Both the position numbers and the translations under genes were made by a program. A DNA stretch of 64,000 bases from Kaistella flava (ex Peng et al. 2021) (lineage in GTDB: Bacteria > Bacteroidota > Bacteroidia > Flavobacteriales > Weeksellaceae), in contig NZ_CP040442.1 of the NCBI RefSeq assembly GCF_015191005.1, positions 2,976,001 to 3,040,000 of the forward strand, written 5' to 3'. This document shows, piece after piece, positions 35,262 to 44,849 of this stretch. Each line of letters begins with the position of its first letter. Position 1 is the first letter of the stretch. Under the pieces are notes generated by a model that did no database searches, was not told the origin of the DNA, and saw only the letters and a program-made list of their open reading frames with translations.

Positions 35262-36509
35262 GTGAAAAGTTTATATATTTTTGTGAGCGATTTTTTTAAG
35301 AATAAAGGGCATCATGTTTTTCTTTCATTGCTTATTGCTAAGATATGTGGTTTTCTGGGATCACTTTTCATTATAAGAATTCTACCTGAAAGTGAATTTG
35401 GAACGATAAGTATTGTTGCTTCTGTATTTTTTATTTTCATGTCTTTTAATGGTTTCGGTAGTCATCAAAGTTTATTGCGCTACGGTTCAATTATTCAAGA
35501 TGATTGCGAAAAAAAGGTTCTTTCTAAGTATTTGTTCAGACAGGGATTTGTACATCAACTGCTTATCAGTGCGGCTTTTCTTCTTATTAGTGTTTTCTAT
35601 ATCAACAAGTATCAGGATGTTTTTTTTATTTTCGTTCTTTTTACTGTTCGCTTAGTAGGCTATTATTTTTTAAATCATATTCAAGCAGAATTTAGGGTTT
35701 TTGGTAATAATAGAGCTTTTGCAAAAGTTGGTAATGTTGTTAATATAGGCGGTGTTCTATTGTTATTACTTTTATCTTATTTTTTTGGATTGATTGGTTA
35801 TCTTCTCGCTATCGCTTTAACTCCCTTTTTGTGCTTGTTGTGGTATAAGAAATACCATTTCGTAGCAATCGTTGATTCCATTAATTTTACCAAAAAAGAA
35901 ATATGGAGTTTCGGTCTCCATGCAGCAGGAACTGCACTTCTTTCTGACGCCCTTTTCTCAGCAGACGTATTACTGTTAAGCTTTTTAATGAATGAAACTG
36001 CGGTTGCAAATTATAAGGTTGGTCTTTTAATACCTATTAATATTACTTTTTTGGCTTCTACATTTATGCAAAGCGATTATACGGTTTTAGCCAAGAATAG
36101 TAAGAGTAAACTTTTTTTGAAAAATTATATTGCTAATTATTATAAATTGTTTATTCCGATCTCATGCGTCATTGTAGTAATTGGTTATTTATTTAAAACT
36201 GAAATTTTGTCATTCTTTTTTAGCTCAAAGTATGCTGGAAATGAATCTATTTTCATGATTTTTTTAGCAACATTTTCTTTTAATATGCTTTTAAGAAATC
36301 TTTACGGGAATTTGCTTTCTGCCGTAGGAATGATGAAAATGAATACGGCTATTTCCTTGTTGAATTTGATAATGTTAGTGTCATTTGCGTTCATCTTCGT
36401 AAAGAAGTTTGGGATTGAAGGAATGGCGATTAGCTTATCATTAAGTTTAACGATTAGTGGATTTTTACTGCTGTTTTCGTTCTATCTTTATTGGAAAGAT
36501 TTAAAATAA
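35262..36509 (+). CDS. Polysaccharide flippase (MATE/Wzx-like)
   Basis: The 415-residue protein starts with GTG and has about twelve membrane helices. It shows the oligosaccharide-flippase pattern, including the N-terminal FLGSLFIIRILPESEFGTISIV and a late GLLIPINIT segment. Such proteins move undecaprenyl-linked glycans across the inner membrane. Its codon use is AT-rich (many TTT and TTA), as is common for surface-polysaccharide genes. It lies 124 bp after the glycosyltransferase. Confidence 0.88.
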   Translation: MKSLYIFVSDFFKNKGHHVFLSLLIAKICGFLGSLFIIRILPESEFGTISIVASVFFIFMSFNGFGSHQSLLRYGSIIQDDCEKKVLSKYLFRQGFVHQLLISAAFLLISVFYINKYQDVFFIFVLFTVRLVGYYFLNHIQAEFRVFGNNRAFAKVGNVVNIGGVLLLLLLSYFFGLIGYLLAIALTPFLCLLWYKKYHFVAIVDSINFTKKEIWSFGLHAAGTALLSDALFSADVLLLSFLMNETAVANYKVGLLIPINITFLASTFMQSDYTVLAKNSKSKLFLKNYIANYYKLFIPISCVIVVIGYLFKTEILSFFFSSKYAGNESIFMIFLATFSFNMLLRNLYGNLLSAVGMMKMNTAISLLNLIMLVSFAFIFVKKFGIEGMAISLSLSLTISGFLLLFSFYLYWKDLK

Positions 36510-36519
36510 TTTATCTTTG
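36491..36519 (+). promoter_or_regulatory. Promoter directly abutting the lipoprotein start
   Basis: TTG at 36491-36493 and TATCTTTG at 36512-36519 are 18 bp apart. The start codon at 36525 is only 5 bp beyond, so the mRNA would be almost leaderless. The -33 element lies inside the end of the flippase gene. Confidence 0.55.
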
Positions 36520-36524
36520 TAACA

Positions 36525-37019
36525 ATGAAAAATTTGTTTTTTTTAACAATGGTGGCGTTTCTTACTTTCCTCGCTTGTAGAGGTGATGAAGAATCGGTGC
36601 AGAAAATAGATCAGGTTATCAATTTGTATATCGATTCTTTGGGTCAGGATATGTTGAATGTGAAATTGCCGGGATCTTATATTTCTTCCTCAATGAATGA
36701 TGTTTACGGATTGACAGATAATGCTCCAATAACAGTTTCAATTAAAAAAGATGCAGACACCATTAGCTATATTGAATATCTTGCTGGTGCAAAAAGAATT
36801 GGAATTGATTCTTCAGGTAGTTCTAAAACCTACGAATCAAAAATTGCATTAAAGCTAACAAAGAAAGTGAATGATTCGAACCGAATTACTAATGATACGA
36901 TGACGATTCAATATTTATCGACACCAGAAATTTTTCAGGTTTCCAAAATTTGGTATAATGGCGTACTTCAATTTACTAAAGTTGAAGGTCAACCGAATAC
37001 GGTGAAAATCGTGAAATAA
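36525..37019 (+). CDS. Lipoprotein of unknown function
   Basis: The 164-residue protein has a lipobox (FLTFLAC) confirming the start, then a beta-rich domain (VNLYIDSLGQDMLNVKLPGSYIS and ITVSIKKDADTISYIEYL) without recognised motifs. It is likely anchored in the envelope. It lies between the flippase and serS and has its own promoter-like sequence. Confidence 0.78.
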   Translation: MKNLFFLTMVAFLTFLACRGDEESVQKIDQVINLYIDSLGQDMLNVKLPGSYISSSMNDVYGLTDNAPITVSIKKDADTISYIEYLAGAKRIGIDSSGSSKTYESKIALKLTKKVNDSNRITNDTMTIQYLSTPEIFQVSKIWYNGVLQFTKVEGQPNTVKIVK

Positions 37020-37023
37020 TCAC

Positions 37024-37031
37024 TAAATTTG
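37024..37031 (+). promoter_or_regulatory. -7 element before serS
   Basis: TAAATTTG lies 56 bp before the serS ATG; no convincing -33 element was found. Confidence 0.4.
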
Positions 37032-37087
37032 CACTTCATTCTTCAGCTTTTACGAAGAAATTTACAGAAATACACATTAATTAGAAT

Positions 37088-38356
37088 ATGTTACAAGTTC
37101 AGTTTTTGCGCGAAAATAAAGAACGCGTTTTAGAAGGTTTAAATAAAAGAAATTTCAAACAAACAGAATTAGTCGATGAGGCGGTTTCTGTTGATGATGA
37201 AAGAAAAAAATTGCAGTTCGACCTCGATGAGAATTTGGCGGGAATGAATAAAATTTCCAAAGAAATCGGAATTTTAATGAAGGAAGGGAAGAAGGAAGAA
37301 GCTGAAGCTGCAAAATCTAAAACGGCAGAATTCAAAGTAAATTCTCAAGATCTTCAACAAAAATTAAAAGTTGCAGAGGCCAGACTTTTAGAAATATTAT
37401 ATTCAATTCCTAATATTCCTTACGAGAAAGTGGTAGCTGGAATTGGAGCAGATGATAATGAAATTATTTATCAATCTCATGATGTAGAAGGTTTAGGCGA
37501 AGGAGCGATTCCGCATTGGGAATTGGCTAAAAAATATAATTTGATTGACTTTGAATTAGGAGTTAAAATTGCTGGTGCTGGTTTCCCTGTTTATTTGGGT
37601 AAAGGAGCAAGATTGCAACGTGCCTTAGTTCAGTATTTTTTAGATAAAAATGTTGATGCTGGTTATATGGAAGTGAATCCTCCACACGTGGTGAATGAAG
37701 CTTCTGGTTATGGAACTGGGCAATTGCCGGATAAAGAAGGGCAGATGTATTATATCAATGAAGATAATTTATACCTGATTCCTACCGCTGAAATTCCGGT
37801 GACGAATATTTATCGTGATGTTATTTTAGATGAAAAAGAATTGCCAGTGATGAATACTGCTTTTTCACAATGCTACAGAAGAGAAGCAGGAAGTTACGGT
37901 GCTCATGTAAGAGGTTTGAATAGATTACATCAATTCGAAAAAGTAGAGATTGTTCGTATCGAGAAGCCAGAAAATTCTTACGCAGCTTTAGAAGGAATGG
38001 TAGAACATGTGAAATCTATTTTAGAAGATCTGGAATTGCCTTTTAGAATTCTAAGATTGTGTGGAGGTGACACTGGTTTTGCGGCAGCAATGACTTATGA
38101 TTTCGAAGTGTGGAGTGCTGCACAAGAAATGTGGTTAGAGGTTTCTTCAGTTTCTAATTTTGAAACTTTCCAGGCAACTCGTTTGAAATGCAGATATAAG
38201 AAAGATGGTAAGACGCAATTGGTTCATACTTTAAATGGTTCTGCAATGGCTTTACCAAGAATTATGGCAGCGCTTTTAGAAAACAATCAAAATGAGCACG
38301 GAATTAAACTTCCAGCGAAAGTTGCAGAATATGCGAAATTTGATTTAATTAGTTAA
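37088..38356 (+). CDS. serS: Seryl-tRNA synthetase
   Basis: The 422-residue class II synthetase has an N-terminal antiparallel coiled-coil arm (about residues 30-100) that reads tRNA-Ser. Motif 2 is FSQCYRREAGSYG...HQFEKVE, and motif 3 is NGSAMALPRIMAALLENNQ with the conserved Arg. It charges tRNA-Ser and tRNA-Sec. Length is standard. It is followed by a strong terminator. Confidence 0.98.
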   Translation: MLQVQFLRENKERVLEGLNKRNFKQTELVDEAVSVDDERKKLQFDLDENLAGMNKISKEIGILMKEGKKEEAEAAKSKTAEFKVNSQDLQQKLKVAEARLLEILYSIPNIPYEKVVAGIGADDNEIIYQSHDVEGLGEGAIPHWELAKKYNLIDFELGVKIAGAGFPVYLGKGARLQRALVQYFLDKNVDAGYMEVNPPHVVNEASGYGTGQLPDKEGQMYYINEDNLYLIPTAEIPVTNIYRDVILDEKELPVMNTAFSQCYRREAGSYGAHVRGLNRLHQFEKVEIVRIEKPENSYAALEGMVEHVKSILEDLELPFRILRLCGGDTGFAAAMTYDFEVWSAAQEMWLEVSSVSNFETFQATRLKCRYKKDGKTQLVHTLNGSAMALPRIMAALLENNQNEHGIKLPAKVAEYAKFDLIS

Positions 38357-38381
38357 GAAAAGTAATTGCTTTGTAATATAG

Positions 38382-38410
38382 AAAACCACCGATATTTCGG
38401 TGGTTTTTTT
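38382..38410 (+). terminator. Terminator of serS
   Basis: AAAACCACCGA (38382-38392), loop TATT, TCGGTGGTTTT (38397-38407), then T residues. Confidence 0.95.
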
Positions 38411-38489
38411 AATAGTGAAAAATTTACTGAAGATATTTTGTTATCTAATTCTTTTAATTAAGTTTTAAAAAAGGAAAGTAAAATTGGTT

Positions 38490-39233
38490 TTAATGACAAG
38501 TTTCGTGGTTTCCTTTTAAATGAGCGGGAGAATCGTTGTGAATGACTTGCATTGCTTCCTTTTTCGGAGAAACATAAGGGATTCCAACTTCCAGTCCGCG
38601 GAGAATAAATAGTCCGCCTAAAATGATCATCATGACAGGCACGAATTTCAGAATCTTAATACGGAATGCAGTGGTCATTAAATTTCCTACGAGTACTACC
38701 ATAAACATAAATGGAAGTGTTCCTAAACCAAAAACTCCCATGAATAATGCACTTTGCCAAATTCCACCTGAAGCTAAACTTGCGGTTAATGCCATATAAA
38801 CCATTCCGCAGGGTAGAAGACCATTGAGCAATCCTGTGGCAAATCTCGATCTGTAATCTGCTTTTTGAAGCAGTTTAGATAAGTTTAATTTTACCTTTAA
38901 TAATGATGAAGTTAAAAAAGGAATTTTCGACGCGAAGTCTTTGCCACCGAAAGAAAAAACAGCCATTACTATTAAAAGAATTCCAACGCCGATGGTTAGG
39001 TATTGTTGAAATCCAACCATCTGAAAACCTTGTCCAATGATTCCTAAAATAGCACCTAAAATAGAGTAGGTTATAATCCTTCCAAATTGATAAGTCAAAT
39101 TTTGGAGGTAATAATTGGTCGCTTGCTTTTTAGTTAAACCTAATGATAATGCAATTGGACCACACATCCCGATACAGTGAAAGCCAGAGGCAAACCCTAA
39201 TCCGAGTGCAGAAATTACTAAAGCTATTTCCAT
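38490..39233 (-). CDS. TauE/SafE-like membrane protein of the cbb3 locus
   Basis: The 247-residue protein has about six membrane helices, with GFHCIGMCGPIALSLGL near the N-terminus and LLNGLLPCGMVYMAL in the middle. The Cys pair and the position next to ccoG and fixH mark it as the CcoA/SafE-like protein often found in cbb3 oxidase loci of Bacteroidota, where a role in copper or heme delivery has been proposed. A His- and Cys-containing tail (NHETCH) could bind copper; this is inference. Its start overlaps the FixH-like gene by 10 bp. Confidence 0.88.
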   Translation of the reverse strand: MEIALVISALGLGFASGFHCIGMCGPIALSLGLTKKQATNYYLQNLTYQFGRIITYSILGAILGIIGQGFQMVGFQQYLTIGVGILLIVMAVFSFGGKDFASKIPFLTSSLLKVKLNLSKLLQKADYRSRFATGLLNGLLPCGMVYMALTASLASGGIWQSALFMGVFGLGTLPFMFMVVLVGNLMTTAFRIKILKFVPVMMIILGGLFILRGLEVGIPYVSPKKEAMQVIHNDSPAHLKGNHETCH

Positions 39234-39679
39234 AACACATCATAATCTACCTGATATGGTTTTTTATCATGAGACCATTTTATTTTAAGTGTGTAAGGAC
39301 CTTTTGAGATTACTTGTTTTGGGACAAGAATTTCATTGTTTGCGTCTAAATTGATTTCTTTTTTTACGTCAAGATTTGCATCATCGGTACGGAAAAGTTC
39401 AAATTTTACATTTTTATTTTCGGGTGCGATTGCCGCTGGGAAAGTAATTTTCATTCCTTCTGCAAGTTCCTGATATTTTGGGATTTCAGTTAGCTGTTCT
39501 GCATTTCTCTTAGCATCGATGACTTGTTGGTAAACCAATTCGTCACCATAATAATCATTTGAAACAAGTTCTGAAGTTTGCTGGCCATAAGTAAAGCCAA
39601 AAACCATAAACAATATAAATGCGATAAATGAGCCTAATGCGATAACTACGCCGTGTGCCCACGTTAATTTTTTAAACAT
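39224..39679 (-). CDS. FixH-family protein
   Basis: The 151-residue protein has one N-terminal membrane helix (about 10-29) and a periplasmic beta domain. The KLTWAHGVVIALGSFIAFILF start and the VSNDYYGDELVYQQVIDAKRNA segment match the FixH/CcoH group. It is needed for cbb3 oxidase assembly, probably with the CcoI copper pump. It lies between ccoG (8-bp gap) and the TauE-like gene. Confidence 0.92.
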   Translation of the reverse strand: MFKKLTWAHGVVIALGSFIAFILFMVFGFTYGQQTSELVSNDYYGDELVYQQVIDAKRNAEQLTEIPKYQELAEGMKITFPAAIAPENKNVKFELFRTDDANLDVKKEINLDANNEILVPKQVISKGPYTLKIKWSHDKKPYQVDYDVLWK

Positions 39680-39687
39680 AATTTTTA

Positions 39688-41136
39688 TTAGAATTGAATT
39701 TTAAATGGTCCTTCGAAACTGGTCTCGAAAGAGTCGAGCATTTTACCTGATGGATCATAAACGCCGATTTTCACTTTTTGTTTCGACAGTTTTATTTCAT
39801 TTTCCGGGAAACTTAAGTTGACGGTACCTTTTGTTATTTGATCTTTTTTAAGAATAATTTTTTCTTCACCACTTAATTTAATTTTACCGTGTTGCGGCTC
39901 GATTACTTTAATGGTTACCAGCTGATCTTTGGTAGATTTATTTAGGAAAGTATAGTTGTAAATATTGGTGATATTACCGTCTCTTACAAAATAAGTAGAT
40001 CCTGCCGGTTTGATGAATTTCGCTTCTACTACACCTCTGTTGCTTAGTAAGAATCCTAAGAATCCTACCATTAACAGCAAAACAGCAGAATATGCTTTCA
40101 TTCTGTTTGTAAATTTAAAAGGAATTTCTTTTTCAATCTCATCTTCAGTCGCATATCGGATAAGACCTTTTGGAAGTCCAACCTTTACCATCACTTCGTC
40201 ACAAGCGTCGATACAAGCCGTACAGTTCACACATTCTAATTGTTGACCATCTCTAATGTCAATTCCAGTTGGGCAAACAACTACACATTGGTTACAATCG
40301 ATACAATCCCCTTTTCCTTCTGCAGTTCGATCTTCACCTTTTCTCCATTTTGATCGGTTTTCCCCTCTTTTAAAATCGTAATAAACATTGATCGTTTGTT
40401 TGTCAATTAAAACTCCCTGCAATCTTCCGTAGGGACAAACCAATGTACAAACCTGTTCTCTAAACCAAGCAAAGGTAAAATAGAACGCTGCCGTAAAAAT
40501 AATCATGACCATGAAACTTGAGAAGTTCATGAAAGGACCTTGCTCCATGATATGAAATACTTCTTTATATCCAACGATGTACATATACATCCAGTGGGTA
40601 ATAATTAATGAAATTATCAGGAAGACGAAATATTTTAAAGCACGCTTCCAGATTTTTTCTGCGTCCCATTCTTGTCTTTCTAATTTCATCTGCTTATTAC
40701 GGTCACCTTCGATTAAGTAATCCACTTTTCTAAATATCATTTCAAGGAAAATAGTTTGCGGGCAAATCCAGCCACAAAATATTCTACCGAAAACGACCGT
40801 AAAGAGAATGATGAATATTATCGAAGTAATTGCGCCTAAAGCAAGAATAAAGAAATCTTGTGGGAAGAACGGCTGACCCAGAATGAAAAACTGTCGGTCA
40901 AGAATATTGATGAGTAGAAATGGATTTCCATTAATCTTAATAAACGGAATAGCAAAGAATAAAGCAAGTAGGAAAACACTTACTATCGTTCTGTAATTGG
41001 TGAATTTACCAGAAGGCTTCTTAGGAAAAACCCACCTCCGCTTACCAGACTGTTCCATGGTTCCCACGGAATCTCTAAAAGTTTCTGCTTCGACTACCTG
41101 ACCTTGTCCGCCTCTATAATTTTGATCTTCTGACAT
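39688..41136 (-). CDS. ccoG: Cytochrome c oxidase accessory protein CcoG
   Basis: The 482-residue protein has about five membrane helices and two ferredoxin-like cluster sites, CIDCNQCVVVCP and CVNCTACIDACD (about residues 275-330). Further Cys motifs lie on the membrane part (FCGWICPQTIF, CTLVCPYGR), and there is a C-terminal Ig-like domain. CcoG reduces copper for delivery to cbb3 oxidase. A terminator separates it from ccoP. Confidence 0.97.
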   Translation of the reverse strand: MSEDQNYRGGQGQVVEAETFRDSVGTMEQSGKRRWVFPKKPSGKFTNYRTIVSVFLLALFFAIPFIKINGNPFLLINILDRQFFILGQPFFPQDFFILALGAITSIIFIILFTVVFGRIFCGWICPQTIFLEMIFRKVDYLIEGDRNKQMKLERQEWDAEKIWKRALKYFVFLIISLIITHWMYMYIVGYKEVFHIMEQGPFMNFSSFMVMIIFTAAFYFTFAWFREQVCTLVCPYGRLQGVLIDKQTINVYYDFKRGENRSKWRKGEDRTAEGKGDCIDCNQCVVVCPTGIDIRDGQQLECVNCTACIDACDEVMVKVGLPKGLIRYATEDEIEKEIPFKFTNRMKAYSAVLLLMVGFLGFLLSNRGVVEAKFIKPAGSTYFVRDGNITNIYNYTFLNKSTKDQLVTIKVIEPQHGKIKLSGEEKIILKKDQITKGTVNLSFPENEIKLSKQKVKIGVYDPSGKMLDSFETSFEGPFKIQF

Positions 41137-41156
41137 TTCTTTTTTAAATTAAAAAA

Positions 41157-41204
41157 AACATAATCCGTTACCTTTATTTGATTAAAGATAACGAATTATG
41201 TTTT
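41157..41204 (-). terminator. Strong terminator between ccoP and ccoG
   Basis: AAAACATAATCCGTTACCTTTA and TAAAGATAACGAATTATGTTTT form a 22-bp near-perfect stem. On the complement a T run follows, so it ends the ccoS-NO-Q-P transcript; readthrough to ccoG is possible. Confidence 0.88.
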
Positions 41205-41226
41205 CATAGTAATTTTTTTTTAGTTC

Positions 41227-42102
41227 TTATTTTTCCCAGTTAGCAGGTGTTCCTTGCGGAGCTGCCCCACCTTCTGCCACTGTAATTGGTGGTTGTTCTT
41301 GGTTGATATGGTAAACATAAGCTGCAACATTCTGAATGTCGAAACCAGTTAATACACCATTCTTTCCCCAAGCTTGCATTGCAGTTCCGGCAACTCCGTT
41401 TTCTACAATGTGGAATACATTTTTAAATAATGTTTTTTCCGGTTGGTTAATCCAAGTGTTATCAGTTAAGTTTGGACCAATTCCACCTCTACCTCCTGCA
41501 TTGTGACAAGATACACAGTTTGTTTTGAATACTTCTTCACCTGCTGCAATATTATCCGGAGAATAAACTGCATTATCTATTGTTGGAGGTGGAGTGTTTT
41601 TAACATACTCCGCGATACTTGCTGTCTGCGCTTTATATTCTGCATCATACTCTACATATTGATGTGCAAAATCTGTAGTGAAATATGAAATCATATAAAC
41701 GACACAGTATGCAACTCCGAAATAGAATAGACCCAACCACCATTTTGGTAATTGATTATCTAATTCCATAATTCCATCGAAACCGTGGTCGATAAGAATA
41801 TCTTTCTCTTCGGTTGAACTTTGTTTTTTAAACGCACTTAAATATAGCGCTTTGAAGTATGGTACTTTCTTAGATTCTATATATTCACTTCTTTCTACGT
41901 CAGTCAATTTTTTGAATTGATCGTTTTCAATCAAGTCTCCAATTGCATGATGAATCATAGCAAGAATGATACTGATCACTACCGTACCCCAAAAATAGGG
42001 AGAAGATAGGAATGTTGTTTCTTGTATAAACATGAAATATACAACCAGTAAAATCACAAGTATTACAGCGATGTTTACATAGACGGGGGTTCTTTGTCTC
42101 AT
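41227..42102 (-). CDS. ccoP: cbb3 oxidase cytochrome c subunit, mono-heme CcoP
   Basis: The 291-residue protein has N-terminal membrane helices (about 9-25 and 36-52) and a third around 121-140, then a periplasmic domain with a single heme c site, CVSCH at 196-200, and a distal Met in the GTAMQAWG segment. The CcoP of Proteobacteria carries two hemes; only one CxxCH is present here. It is encoded after ccoNO and ccoQ and delivers electrons to the catalytic subunit. Confidence 0.94.
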   Translation of the reverse strand: MRQRTPVYVNIAVILVILLVVYFMFIQETTFLSSPYFWGTVVISIILAMIHHAIGDLIENDQFKKLTDVERSEYIESKKVPYFKALYLSAFKKQSSTEEKDILIDHGFDGIMELDNQLPKWWLGLFYFGVAYCVVYMISYFTTDFAHQYVEYDAEYKAQTASIAEYVKNTPPPTIDNAVYSPDNIAAGEEVFKTNCVSCHNAGGRGGIGPNLTDNTWINQPEKTLFKNVFHIVENGVAGTAMQAWGKNGVLTGFDIQNVAAYVYHINQEQPPITVAEGGAAPQGTPANWEK

Positions 42103-42121
42103 AATAGTTTAATTTTTTAAA

Positions 42122-42313
42122 TTAAAGATCTTTATCTTCAATATCATCATCTAAAGGTGCATTTGCTTCTTTATCGTAATGCTTTTTCGGCCTTGAAAAA
42201 ACATAAAAGATAATACCCACAAAGAAAATTAAAAATAATATCATTGATAATGTCTGGTAGAAACCAACATTCTCGCCGTTTGATAAAATGTCTTTTACGC
42301 TTTGAGGTATCAT
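42122..42313 (-). CDS. ccoQ: CcoQ-like subunit
   Basis: The 63-residue protein has one membrane helix (about 20-43) and a basic-then-acidic tail (FSRPKKHYDKEANAPLDDD). The RPKK following the helix is typical of CcoQ/FixQ, which stabilises the oxidase complex. It sits between ccoNO and ccoP as in other cbb3 operons. Confidence 0.88.
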   Translation of the reverse strand: MIPQSVKDILSNGENVGFYQTLSMILFLIFFVGIIFYVFSRPKKHYDKEANAPLDDDIEDKDL

Positions 42314-42334
42314 TTGAGCTCCTTTTTAAATGAA

Positions 42335-44614
42335 TTATTTTGTACTGGCGGTTTGAATTTCAGTTGTTTTGATATCGGTTCCAAGTCTTTGCAAATAAGC
42401 AATCAGGGCGATAATCTCTTTCTTCTCTAATGGAACAAAGTTCGCACCGTCTGCTTTTTTCTTAGCCGCATATGCTTCTTTCACGTCAGCTGCTTCTGAG
42501 AAGATATCTTTTACAATAGCTGCTGCCTGGTTATCAGCCCATGAATCTGCAGAATCAACTTGAGCTTTAGTGTAAGGTACATCAAATGTATTCTTCATCA
42601 ACTCAATTTTTGCAACCATTTGGCTTCTGTCAAGATCTCTTGCGATTAACCATGGGTAACGTGGCATAATTGATCCGGCTGAAGTTACTCTTGGGTTCAA
42701 CATATGTTTGTAGTGCCAAGAACTTGGGTTTTTACCACCTTCTCTATGTAAATCCGGTCCGGTTCTTTTCGAGCCCCAAAGGAACGGTCTGTCGTAGATA
42801 AATTCACCAGCTTTTGAATATTGACCGTTTTTACCGTTGAATCGTACAACTTCATCACGGAAAGGTCTGATCATCTGCGTGTGACAAGCGTTACAACCTT
42901 CTCTGATATATAAATCTCTACCTTCTAATTCTAATGGTGAATATGGTTTCACCGCTGCAATAGTTGGTACATTTTCTTTAATTAATAAAGTCGGTACAAT
43001 CTCTACAAAACCTCCAATTGCTACTGCAACAAAAGATAATACGGTAAGAAGTGTCGGCATACGCTCGATCCAAAGGTGAAGTCCTTCTCCTTCTTTTCTT
43101 TGGTTGGAGATTTTTGCTAATGCAGGAGCTTCTGCAGGTACATTCTTTTGGAATGATCCGCTTCTAACTGTTGCAATAACGTTTACACACATTAAGATAG
43201 CTCCGGAGATATAGAATAATCCACCTACGAATCTCATTTCGTAATAAGGAATAATTGCTGTTACCGTATCTAACCAGTTTTTGTATAATAATGTTCCGTC
43301 TGGATTAAATTGTTTCCACATTAATCCTTGCGTAAATCCAGCAATGTATAAAGGAACCGCGTAGAAAATAATTCCTAAAGTTCCTAGCCAGAAGTGCCAG
43401 TTTGCTAATTTTACAGACCAGATTTTGGTTCTCCACATGATTGGGATTAGATAATAAATCATTCCGAAAGTCATGAAACCATTCCATCCTAGTGCTCCAA
43501 TATGAACGTGACCAATAACCCAATCGGTATAGTGACCAATTTTATTTAAAGTTTTTGTAGCTAAAATTGGACCTTCGAAAGTTGCCATACCATAACAAGT
43601 AATTGCAACAACAAAGAATTTAAGAATCGGGTTTTCCCTCACTTTATCCCATGCTCCACGAAGGGTTAATAAACCATTCAGCATTCCTCCCCAAGATGGT
43701 GCAATCAACATAATTGAGAATCCTGTTGCTAAAGCTTGTGCCCAACCTGGGATTGCAGTATACTGCAAGTGGTGAGGACCAGCCCAGATATAAACGAAGA
43801 TCAATGACCAGAAGTGAATAATCGATAGTTTATAAGAGAAAATAGGTCTGTCTGCTGCTTTAGGTAAGAAGTAATACATTAATCCTAATACCGGCGTTGT
43901 TAGTACAAATGCTACTGCATTGTGACCATACCACCATTGTACCAAGGCATCTTTAACTCCTGCATAAGCGGAATAAGATTTCCATCCTGTAAATGATAAA
44001 GGAACTTCTAAGTTATTGAAAATATGAAGCATTGCAATCGCAACCCATGTTCCTAGGTAAAACCAAATGGCAACATATAGGTGACGAACTCTTCTTTTGA
44101 TAATCGTAGCGAACATATTAACCCCGAAAACAAGCCAAATCACTAAAATGATAATGTCAATTGGCCATTCGTGTTCTGCATATTCTTTTGAGGTATTGAT
44201 CCCCATTAAGAAAGTAATAACTACCGCTACAATCATAAATTGCCATCCCCAGAAGTGAATCCAAGAAAGCGTATCGCTATACATTCTTGTTTTAAGTAGT
44301 CTTTGCATAGAGTAATATGCTCCTGCAAAGAAACCATTACAAACGAATGCAAAAATTACCGCACTGGTATGCAGCATTCTGATACGGCCAAAACCAAGAG
44401 CACCGTGGCTATTGATAAGTCCTTGTAGATTTCCACTTTGCAAACTAACAATAGTTGCATCATCCGTCCCAAAAAAATATTCTGGAAGCTCTGGGTAGAA
44501 TAACATTAATGCTGCCGTAAGTCCTAATAAAAATCCAACAATACCAAATACTATTGTTGCATAAAGGAAGGCGCGCACAATGTTATTGTCATAACTAAAC
44601 TTCTGTGTTTCCAT
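42335..44614 (-). CDS. ccoNO: Fused cbb3 oxidase catalytic subunits CcoN-CcoO
   Basis: The 759-residue protein joins the heme-copper oxidase subunit I (first 500 residues or so, about twelve helices, with His-rich segments such as WYGHNAVAF, GPHHLQYT and GHVHIGALGWNG) to the CcoO cytochrome, which has heme site CNACH at 574-578 and GSIMPRYPW with the Met ligand. CcoN and CcoO are separate genes in Proteobacteria; the fusion is usual in Bacteroidota. It is a high-affinity terminal oxidase reducing O2 and pumping protons. Confidence 0.98.
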   Translation of the reverse strand: METQKFSYDNNIVRAFLYATIVFGIVGFLLGLTAALMLFYPELPEYFFGTDDATIVSLQSGNLQGLINSHGALGFGRIRMLHTSAVIFAFVCNGFFAGAYYSMQRLLKTRMYSDTLSWIHFWGWQFMIVAVVITFLMGINTSKEYAEHEWPIDIIILVIWLVFGVNMFATIIKRRVRHLYVAIWFYLGTWVAIAMLHIFNNLEVPLSFTGWKSYSAYAGVKDALVQWWYGHNAVAFVLTTPVLGLMYYFLPKAADRPIFSYKLSIIHFWSLIFVYIWAGPHHLQYTAIPGWAQALATGFSIMLIAPSWGGMLNGLLTLRGAWDKVRENPILKFFVVAITCYGMATFEGPILATKTLNKIGHYTDWVIGHVHIGALGWNGFMTFGMIYYLIPIMWRTKIWSVKLANWHFWLGTLGIIFYAVPLYIAGFTQGLMWKQFNPDGTLLYKNWLDTVTAIIPYYEMRFVGGLFYISGAILMCVNVIATVRSGSFQKNVPAEAPALAKISNQRKEGEGLHLWIERMPTLLTVLSFVAVAIGGFVEIVPTLLIKENVPTIAAVKPYSPLELEGRDLYIREGCNACHTQMIRPFRDEVVRFNGKNGQYSKAGEFIYDRPFLWGSKRTGPDLHREGGKNPSSWHYKHMLNPRVTSAGSIMPRYPWLIARDLDRSQMVAKIELMKNTFDVPYTKAQVDSADSWADNQAAAIVKDIFSEAADVKEAYAAKKKADGANFVPLEKKEIIALIAYLQRLGTDIKTTEIQTASTK

Positions 44615-44619
44615 ATATA

Positions 44620-44841
44620 CTAATCACTTTTTTCTTCTGTTCGTTTATCTAACTTCTCTTTTGATTCTGCTTCTTTAGAAACTGGTGAATCTTCTTTTAT
44701 AATTTCTGAATCCAGCAATATTCGAACTGCTGGTGATTCATCATCCTCAAACTGGCCATTTCTTGCACTTATTATAAAAATGATCAAGAAAATTACAGCT
44801 AAAGAGACACTGCAAAGAATCATTAAATATAATATATCCAT
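44620..44841 (-). CDS. ccoS: cbb3 oxidase assembly protein CcoS
   Basis: From the ATG at 44841 the protein is 73 residues: MDILYLMILCSVSLAVIFLIIFI forms the single helix, followed by SARNGQFEDDESPAVRILLD, the CcoS signature, and a charged tail. The upstream start at 44874 would put charged residues before the helix and lies in the promoter region. CcoS is needed for cofactor insertion. It is the first gene of the ccoS-NO-Q-P operon, 5 bp before ccoNO. Confidence 0.92.
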   Translation of the reverse strand: MDILYLMILCSVSLAVIFLIIFIISARNGQFEDDESPAVRILLDSEIIKEDSPVSKEAESKEKLDKRTEEKSD

Positions 44842-44849
44842 ATCATTTG

